This document shows, one piece after another, positions 59,163 through 64,000 of a DNA stretch of 64,000 nucleotides. The position numbers and the translations under genes were made by a program. This DNA is from Halobacillus andaensis (lineage in GTDB: Bacteria > Bacillota > Bacilli > Bacillales > Halobacillaceae): assembly GCF_014636475.1 (NCBI RefSeq), contig NZ_BMEL01000002.1, positions 1 to 64,000 on the forward strand. The letters run 5' to 3'. How positions within the stretch are numbered: position 1 is the first letter of the stretch; the number at the start of each line of letters is the position of its first letter. The notes beneath the pieces were generated by a model, which was not told the DNA's origin, did no database searches, and saw only the letters and a list, made by a program, of their open reading frames with translations.

Positions 59163-59195
59163 AGAAGCGGGATCATCTCCGCTTCTCTTTTTTTT
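59163..59195 (+). terminator. gas vesicle operon terminator
   Basis: AGAAGCGG / CCGCTTCT stem, 8-base loop, then CTTTTTTTT. Confidence 0.9.
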
Positions 59196-59272
59196 GGAAT
59201 GAAAGAGTGGTAATTTAGTAGAGAGAGTGTAAGTGACTACATAAAAGTAATTTTGTTGAGGGGAGGGTCTGT

Positions 59273-60208
59273 TTGTATCCTTATGTCTTAATGATTCTTG
59301 TCGTGTTTATGTATGCTGGAAATCTATTAATCGGGAAAGCGATTAATGACCTGCCCCCTTTAACGATTACATTCTTCAGGCTGCTTATTGCCTTTACGGT
59401 TCTTTTACCGATTGGATACCGCAGTGTTCTCAAACATAAGTCCTTGTTTTTGGAAAACAAAAAGCCGGTCTTAGCCTTATCTTTATCAGGTATTGCTTTG
59501 TTCAACACCTTTATTTATGGCTCTTTGCAATTCACTTCGTCTTCCAATGCCGCCATTTTAGAATCGGCTATTCCAGCGGTAACCGTGATCTTTAGTATTT
59601 ATTTACTGAAAGAAAAAATTAATCAGATCCAGTCCGCGGGCGTCTTGTTATCTCTCTTTGGATCGATATGGGTCATCGTTGATGGCCGTCTTTTTCAAAT
59701 CACGCATTTGCAGTGGAACATAGGTGACCTTATTATGATTGGCGCTATTTTGTCATGGGCGCTCTATTCGATCTTTGTAAAACTTTATATGTTCCGCTTT
59801 CCGCCTTATGGAGCTGTACTTGTAATCACAGGTGTAGGTGTACTACTTCTTCTGCCCGCTGTCGTCGTGGAGTGGCTGATCTTAGGGGTTCCTTCGATTT
59901 TTAGCAGAGAATATGTGGCTGGACTATTGTATTTAGGAGTTTTTCCTTCTTTCATTGCTTTAATTTTTTACAATCGAGCGGTTGAATTGTTAAGTGCTTC
60001 AAAAGCCTCCATTTTTTTAAATCTTCTTCCGGTGGTCACTATGCTGGGTGCAGGATTGTGGCTGGGTGAACAAATTACACGTATGCATGTAATAGGGGCC
60101 GCTATTGTGATGGTGGGTGTTTTATTAACGACTCAAGGAGGAAGACTGAGAGGGAAGAAGGATTTAACAGAGCAGACCTCGAATGTAGAAAGAAAGACTC
60201 AAAATTAG
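59273..60208 (+). CDS. EamA/DMT family transporter
   Basis: 311 residues, ten transmembrane segments in two EamA repeats (about 5-135 and 150-285), the drug/metabolite exporter superfamily. Substrate unknown. TTG start after GGGGAGGG. Basic C-terminal tail. Monocistronic between the gvp operon and the stress operon. Confidence 0.9.
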   Translation: MYPYVLMILVVFMYAGNLLIGKAINDLPPLTITFFRLLIAFTVLLPIGYRSVLKHKSLFLENKKPVLALSLSGIALFNTFIYGSLQFTSSSNAAILESAIPAVTVIFSIYLLKEKINQIQSAGVLLSLFGSIWVIVDGRLFQITHLQWNIGDLIMIGAILSWALYSIFVKLYMFRFPPYGAVLVITGVGVLLLLPAVVVEWLILGVPSIFSREYVAGLLYLGVFPSFIALIFYNRAVELLSASKASIFLNLLPVVTMLGAGLWLGEQITRMHVIGAAIVMVGVLLTTQGGRLRGKKDLTEQTSNVERKTQN

Positions 60209-60304
60209 AAGGGCTAAAGGGTGGTGTTTGGCAGGAGTTCAAGTAGAATAAAAGTCATTTTAGTTGATTTGAAGAATTTGGTTAAAATTTGGACAGAATT
60301 TTAC

Positions 60305-60329
60305 GTTTTGTCACTACATATTAGGGTAT
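60305..60329 (+). promoter_or_regulatory. sigma-B promoter of the ytxG-like operon
   Basis: GTTTTG (60305-60310), 13-bp spacer, GGGTAT (60324-60329, perfect -10), 24-30 bp before the first start codon. Fits the stress control of ytxGH in B. subtilis. Confidence 0.75.
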
Positions 60330-60352
60330 CTTTTACATAACAAGGAGGAATG

Positions 60353-60796
60353 ATGGAAATGTCCTTAACAGCAATCAGTCTATTTATTATTGCCGTCTCT
60401 TTTGCACTTATCGCTATTTTTGTTGTAAAAGTTCTCAAAGCGGCCTCCAGTACCATGCAAAGCGTAGCAGGTACATTAGAAAGCGTAGAAAGTAAAATGG
60501 ATGGAATTACGAAAGAATCCGAATACTTACTGCAAAAAACGAACTTACTCGCTGAGGATGTTCAGCATAAGAGTGAGTCATTGGATAGTCTTTTTACTTC
60601 ACTTAACCAAGTGGGTACATCCGTAGGTCATATGAGCGAGACGATGAACCATCTTTCAGCCAGTGTTTCAAAATCTTCCGAGAAGCATTCAGAAGACATG
60701 GCGAAAGTAATGAAGTGGGGCGACACGTTCATTAATCTATATACAAAATGGAAATTAAGAAAACAAACCTTCCAATCTCGAACGGATAATGAATAA
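60353..60796 (+). CDS. DUF948 membrane protein (YtxG-like)
   Basis: 147 residues: one N-terminal transmembrane helix (about 5-27) followed by a long amphipathic/coiled region (35-120) of the DUF948 family; B. subtilis YtxG is a general stress member. Two starts are possible, 60353 and 60359, given the AAGGAGGA site at 60342-60349. First of four genes. Confidence 0.8.
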   Translation: MEMSLTAISLFIIAVSFALIAIFVVKVLKAASSTMQSVAGTLESVESKMDGITKESEYLLQKTNLLAEDVQHKSESLDSLFTSLNQVGTSVGHMSETMNHLSASVSKSSEKHSEDMAKVMKWGDTFINLYTKWKLRKQTFQSRTDNE

Positions 60797-60833
60797 GTAA
60801 ATCGAAAATTTAACAAAGAAATGAGGTTTTTGC

Positions 60834-61304
60834 ATGGATTATCTAGGTATTGGTGTTTTAATCATCGGCATTGTATTTGCCATCGTGTCCATTTTCTTGA
60901 TTAAAACTCTTAATAATTTAGCAAATGTACTAAAAGGTGTAGATAAAACAGTTGTAAAATTACCAGATCAGTTAGATCAGGTAATGTCACAAACGAGTGA
61001 TGTGCTTAATACCAGTAATGACACCCTGGCTGATGTAAATGAAAAGATCAAAGCATTAAGCCCGCTGTTTTATATTGTAGGAGATATTGGAGAGTCATCA
61101 CGTAAATTAACTTCATCCTTAGTCGATGCTACAGCTTCGATGAAGAAGAATACATCATCAGGCGAAACGAAGGTAAAAGAAAAAGATGTTAGTGGTTTAT
61201 ATGGCGCCGTAGCTCTTGGTTACTATCTAACACAACGACGAAAAGCGCTAAAGGAAGCAGCTGCTGGCAGTAAGGCTTCCATGGCAGCTAATAAAGAATC
61301 ATGA
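60834..61304 (+). CDS. second DUF948 membrane protein
   Basis: 156 residues: transmembrane helix (about 4-25), coiled segment, and a C-terminal GLYGAVALGYYLTQRRKALKE. Paralogue-like to the gene before it, 37 bp away; overlaps the next gene by 4 bp (ATGA). Confidence 0.8.
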   Translation: MDYLGIGVLIIGIVFAIVSIFLIKTLNNLANVLKGVDKTVVKLPDQLDQVMSQTSDVLNTSNDTLADVNEKIKALSPLFYIVGDIGESSRKLTSSLVDATASMKKNTSSGETKVKEKDVSGLYGAVALGYYLTQRRKALKEAAAGSKASMAANKES

Positions 61305-61573
61305 GTCACACCATTAAAGAACGAAAACAATCTAATAAACTAAGCACAGGCATTGCCCTTTGTGCAGGTTTATTGGGCGGCGCATTGTTACGTTCTAAAC
61401 TGGCACCCGACGACCCTTCCATTCGTAAAACGACAAAGGATTACGTAAAAGGCAAGTACACCGCCAAAACGGACAAGCTTAATGAAGTAGGTAAGCGGAA
61501 GTATGAACGGTTTCAGATTAAAAAACAAGGGCTCAAATCTGAAGCTAGAAAAGATGCGATTACTCAAAAATAA
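61301..61573 (+). CDS. small YtxH-like protein, function unknown
   Basis: 90 residues with a Gly/Leu-rich hydrophobic stretch (ALCAGLLGGALLRSKL, about 19-34) followed by a Lys-rich helix. Resembles YtxH in layout only. Translationally coupled to the preceding gene. Confidence 0.6.
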   Translation: MSHTIKERKQSNKLSTGIALCAGLLGGALLRSKLAPDDPSIRKTTKDYVKGKYTAKTDKLNEVGKRKYERFQIKKQGLKSEARKDAITQK

Positions 61574-61624
61574 TACACGCTGCAAAAAAATAAAATTTTT
61601 AAGAACCGAAAGGGGAACCCTATT

Positions 61625-62143
61625 ATGCCAAATCAACAACAGTCTCAACAATCACAATCACCAAAAGGAAAATTATCTCTAGCTATTACGGTTGGAGCTA
61701 TTGTCGGAGGTGCTCTCGTATTAGCTAAAAGTGAGACAGCCCGTACACGAATTAAAGAAACATCCTCTTCTACGAAAGACTCTGTCAGCCAATATGTAGC
61801 TGATGTGAAAGCTGATCCGACGGGAGCCAAAAATGATCTTCTTGAGCGTATTCAAAAAACAGCAACGATTACAAAAGAGGCACTGAATAAAATTCAAGAA
61901 ATCCTTGATAATCAAGGCAAAGAAATCTCTGAAAAGGTTCAGGAAGTCAAAGATGAATCTCAAGATATTGTATCTACAGCTAAAGACGCTGGAGATGAAT
62001 TAAAAGATGTAGGCGATAAAGTGAAAGAAGCCAAAGAAGAGCTGACAGACTCTGCGGAGGATGAAGTAGCTGCTACTTCAAGTAACGACCTAGATGATGA
62101 TACAGACACGGACCACACGGTAACGAAAAGCCCAATTAACTAA
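61625..62143 (+). CDS. YtxH-like / GvpP-like stress protein
   Basis: 172 residues: hydrophobic AITVGAIVGGALVLA (about 20-34), then a long charged helix (LERIQKTATITKEALNKIQEIL; KEISEKVQEVKDE) and an acidic tail. Similar proteins are called YtxH or GvpP; in this place, after two DUF948 genes, the YtxGH reading is favoured. AAGGGG ribosome site. Followed by a terminator. Confidence 0.7.
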   Translation: MPNQQQSQQSQSPKGKLSLAITVGAIVGGALVLAKSETARTRIKETSSSTKDSVSQYVADVKADPTGAKNDLLERIQKTATITKEALNKIQEILDNQGKEISEKVQEVKDESQDIVSTAKDAGDELKDVGDKVKEAKEELTDSAEDEVAATSSNDLDDDTDTDHTVTKSPIN

Positions 62144-62151
62144 TGAACTAT

Positions 62152-62198
62152 AAAAAATCCCTTCTGTACCTATAGCTGGTGTCAGGAGGGATTTTTTC
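62152..62198 (+). terminator. terminator of the stress operon
   Basis: AAAAAATCCCTTCTG / CAGGAGGGATTTTTT palindrome. Confidence 0.85.
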
Positions 62199-62237
62199 AT
62201 TAGGTTCCCTTTCAGTAACAACAAGCACTTTGTTGCA

Positions 62238-62299
62238 TTGATGGTTAGGGGATTTGCGACACTCGTCCTCAAAAAGGGAGTAAATTCCTTAACCATCAA
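62238..62299. repeat. short foldback repeat (copy I)
   Basis: 62 bp: arms TTGATGGTTAGGGGATTT and AAATTCCTTAACCATCAA pair at 16 of 18 positions around a minimal centre (GCGACACTCGTCCTCAAAAAGGGAGT). Looks like an internally deleted member of the family. Confidence 0.6.
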
Positions 62300-62362
62300 A
62301 TATCAACACACTCTTTAAACAAAGCCTATATAAAGAAAGCAGCCAAGCTGTAGACTGGCTGC

Positions 62363-62378
62363 TGTTTCACGTGAAATA
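62363..62378. promoter_or_regulatory. parS-like site
   Basis: TGTTTCACGTGAAATA, one mismatch to the Spo0J/ParB consensus. It overlaps the stop codon of splB. Also preceded by a splAB terminator hairpin AGCAGCCA/TGGCTGCT at 62338-62363. Confidence 0.75.
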
Positions 62379-63395
62379 TTCTAACCTGGCTTCAGGGAAA
62401 TGCTGTTCAATGTATCCACCCAGGGTTTCTTTCATGTCTTCCTGCTTATCTTTTTTGTAAACGTATTTCCCAATGCCATATCGTCCCCATTTATATTGGC
62501 GTTTCTCTTCATCCATTTCAAGCTTAGTCATCGGATAGTTTTTCTGAATGACTCGTTTGGCCGGCTGCGTAAAACGGTGCTGAATCAGTTCAAACGTTAA
62601 ATCTTTCGTGGCGTAATCCGGCAATTTGTCTTCCAGCTTTTCAAAAAGCTCGCGGTACCCCTCTTTCCATTCATCGTACAAATAAATGGGAGCAATAATA
62701 AATCCTAAAGGGTAACCAGCTTCAGCCACTTTAGCGGCCGCTTCAATCCGTTCATCTAACCTTGAGGTTCCAGGTTCTAAAAATTTAATCACGTAATCGG
62801 CATTTAAACTAAAGCGAAAGCGTGTGCGCCCATTATGTTCAGCATCAAGCAAATGATCAACATGAGCGAATTTTGTTACAAAACGGAGGCGTCCGTGCTC
62901 GGATTTCCCAAAGTACTCAATGGCTTCTTTTAATGTGTGGGTGAGGTGATCCACTCCAACAATATCGGATGTACACGAAGCTTCAAAGCGGGTTTCCTCC
63001 GGCGCACGTTCTTTCATGTACTGTTCAGCGGATTCGAAAATTTCATCGACGTTGACATAGGTGCGAATGTACGGTTTGCTTCCCATCGTCGTTTGCAAAT
63101 AGCAATAATGGCAATGACCCATACAGCCGGTGGCAAAAGGAATCGCATACTCAGCGGATGGTTTGGACGTGTCGAACTTTAGCGTTTTTCGAACGCCTAC
63201 AACAAGCGTAGACTTGGCCACTCTGTACTTTTGAAAATCGTTCTCCCCAGGGAGGTTTCGTACTTGGTTGTGAGAGGTGGTTTCTCTGATTTCAATGTTC
63301 ATGTCTTCAAATTTCTTTTTTAGTTTACGGCCTAAAGGATACTCTAAGGCTCTAGGCTCAATATAGACAAGCTGAGGAACAAATGGCTTTACCAC
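62367..63395 (-). CDS. splB: spore photoproduct lyase
   Basis: Radical-SAM enzyme that reverses the spore photoproduct (5-thyminyl-5,6-dihydrothymine) during germination. 342 residues; cluster Cys91, Cys95, Cys98 (GCMGHCHYCYL) and hydrogen-donor Cys141 (EASCTSD), the same numbering as in B. subtilis. Operon splAB; overlaps splA by 7 bp. Confidence 0.98.
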   Translation of the reverse strand: MVKPFVPQLVYIEPRALEYPLGRKLKKKFEDMNIEIRETTSHNQVRNLPGENDFQKYRVAKSTLVVGVRKTLKFDTSKPSAEYAIPFATGCMGHCHYCYLQTTMGSKPYIRTYVNVDEIFESAEQYMKERAPEETRFEASCTSDIVGVDHLTHTLKEAIEYFGKSEHGRLRFVTKFAHVDHLLDAEHNGRTRFRFSLNADYVIKFLEPGTSRLDERIEAAAKVAEAGYPLGFIIAPIYLYDEWKEGYRELFEKLEDKLPDYATKDLTFELIQHRFTQPAKRVIQKNYPMTKLEMDEEKRQYKWGRYGIGKYVYKKDKQEDMKETLGGYIEQHFPEARLEYFT

Positions 63396-63649
63396 TCCAG
63401 CCCCTCCTCGTGTGTAGAGCCGAAGCTTTCTTCATAAGCCATTTCTGCTTCAGCCATCGAAGGATACACGGCGATCGTATCGTCCAACGGAAAGTAAGTT
63501 TCATATAAAAATAAGGCCAATTGTCCAGGCCGCTCAGGGTCGTGGACGACAGCTGCTTCTTGAACATTGGCGACATTGTACGTATGAGGATTGCGATAAA
63601 TAACATAGACAATGTCTCCTGCTTGATAATTCTGATTGCCAGCTTCCAT
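63389..63649 (-). CDS. splA: transcriptional regulator SplA
   Basis: Negative regulator of splB in B. subtilis. 86 residues; GDIVYVIYRNPHTYNVANVQ and ALFLYETYFPLDD are diagnostic. The ATG at 63649 follows AAAGGTGTG; the ATG at 63658 overlaps that site. Overlap with splB indicates coupling. A sigma-G promoter is expected upstream but was not identified with confidence. Confidence 0.92.
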   Translation of the reverse strand: MEAGNQNYQAGDIVYVIYRNPHTYNVANVQEAAVVHDPERPGQLALFLYETYFPLDDTIAVYPSMAEAEMAYEESFGSTHEEGLEW

Positions 63650-63725
63650 TACGTTCACACCTTTCTTATGGTGCTCTCATTTTTCCACGAGAGATCAAAA
63701 ATATGTATTCGGATTGTTTTACAAT

Positions 63726-63759
63726 AATTGTTGAATATTATGTTCAATAATTATAGAAT
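63726..63759 (+). promoter_or_regulatory. ArsR-type operator and promoter of the gene at 63789
   Basis: Imperfect palindrome AATTGTTGAATATTATGTTCAATAATT (read 63726-63752 as arms AATTGTTGAA and TTCAATAATT) resembling ArsR/SmtB operators. It overlaps TTGAAT (63731-63736), 17 bp, TAGAAT (63754-63759). Confidence 0.5.
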
Positions 63760-63788
63760 TTAAGTAACGATTCGAATGAGGTGATGAA

Positions 63789-64000
63789 ATGGAAGTTATT
63801 CAATTCAATAGTAAAAAAAGAGAAACGTATCGCGTGCGAGTCGAACATTCGATATTATTTGAATGTGCATTAGGCATTGCGGCGCTGACGAATCATTCAT
63901 TGATTGATACGCTGGAAAAGAAGAACTGGCACAAAGAACGTTTTGACGAGATATTAAAAAATGAACTATCTTACGTAGAAATGCATAACACGTGGAAAGC
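63789..64000 (+). CDS. probable ArsR-family regulator, truncated by the window edge
   Basis: First 70 codons of a gene running off the right edge: MEVIQFNSKKRETYRVRVEH, then SILFECALGIAALTNHSLID. GAGGTGATG precedes the ATG. This N terminus resembles bacillar ArsR-like proteins with an extra N-terminal domain; the helix-turn-helix would lie beyond the edge. The operator-like palindrome upstream supports a regulator. Moderate certainty. Confidence 0.6.
   Translation, partial: MEVIQFNSKKRETYRVRVEHSILFECALGIAALTNHSLIDTLEKKNWHKERFDEILKNELSYVEMHNTWK

Noticed and set aside
63660-63725. Sigma-G promoter for splAB
   Set aside because: Only partial matches such as CATATTTT with no properly spaced -35.

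Overview
The window reads as the replication-origin region of a spore-forming, probably halophilic or halotolerant member of the Bacillaceae (Halobacillus/Thalassobacillus-like habit; genus not certain). Evidence: the dnaA-dnaN-yaaA-recF-remB-gyrB-gyrA order, the rpmH-rnpA-spoIIIJ-jag-mnmE-mnmG-rsmG order on the other side of oriC, sporulation genes (bofA, yaaH, spoIIIJ, splAB, a YjcZ-type peptide), sigma-A and sigma-B type promoters, a serS T-box, and a Bacillus megaterium-type gas vesicle cluster. Relative to Bacillus subtilis numbering the window is reverse-oriented: the origin lies near 40-42 kb, the dnaA side runs leftwards on the minus strand and the rpmH side runs rightwards on the plus strand.

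Layout. 1-480: promoters and leader of an rRNA operon transcribed off the left edge (position of rrnA). 488-6188: bofA, yaaL, recR, ebfC, dnaX, SRP RNA, tadA and yaaH in the usual order. 6189-21145: an accessory block between yaaH and dgk: a DUF3891 protein, a DJ-1/PfpI stress protein, an amino-acid N-hydroxylase, acsA, queF, an AldA-type dehydrogenase, small membrane proteins, an M50-like protease, modABC, an amidase/Xre/holin group, a potassium channel and tRNA-Arg. 21308-30647: dgk-dck, tRNA-Ser, serS with T-box, pdxST, dacA, guaB, yaaC. The rRNA operon that B. subtilis has between guaB and gyrA is absent; a degenerate HD-GYP gene and a repeat element are there instead. 32459-41513: gyrA to dnaA. 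41514-42179: oriC upstream box cluster; the dnaA-dnaN gap carries the unwinding region with DnaA-trios.

42180-48633: rpmH to rsmG. After rsmG, where B. subtilis has noc-soj-spo0J, a second accessory block of about 15 kb occurs: an alpha/beta hydrolase, a metallophosphoesterase, a Nei-type glycosylase, a stress SDR, the gas vesicle operon (a GvpQ-like gene, then gvpA-R-N-F-G-L-S-K-J-T-U), an EamA transporter, a four-gene ytxGH-like operon behind a near-consensus sigma-B promoter, and splAB. A truncated gene with an ArsR-type operator begins at the right edge. Two parS sites (9613 and 62363) bracket the origin.

The most unusual signal is a family of about ten interspersed GC-rich foldback elements confined to intergenic 3' regions. 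Their inner core is conserved, but the outer arms differ from copy to copy while staying self-complementary within each copy; three copies are also bounded by imperfect terminal inverted repeats and by two copies of the neighbouring terminator hairpin. I found no CRISPR array, no insertion-sequence transposase and no integrase.
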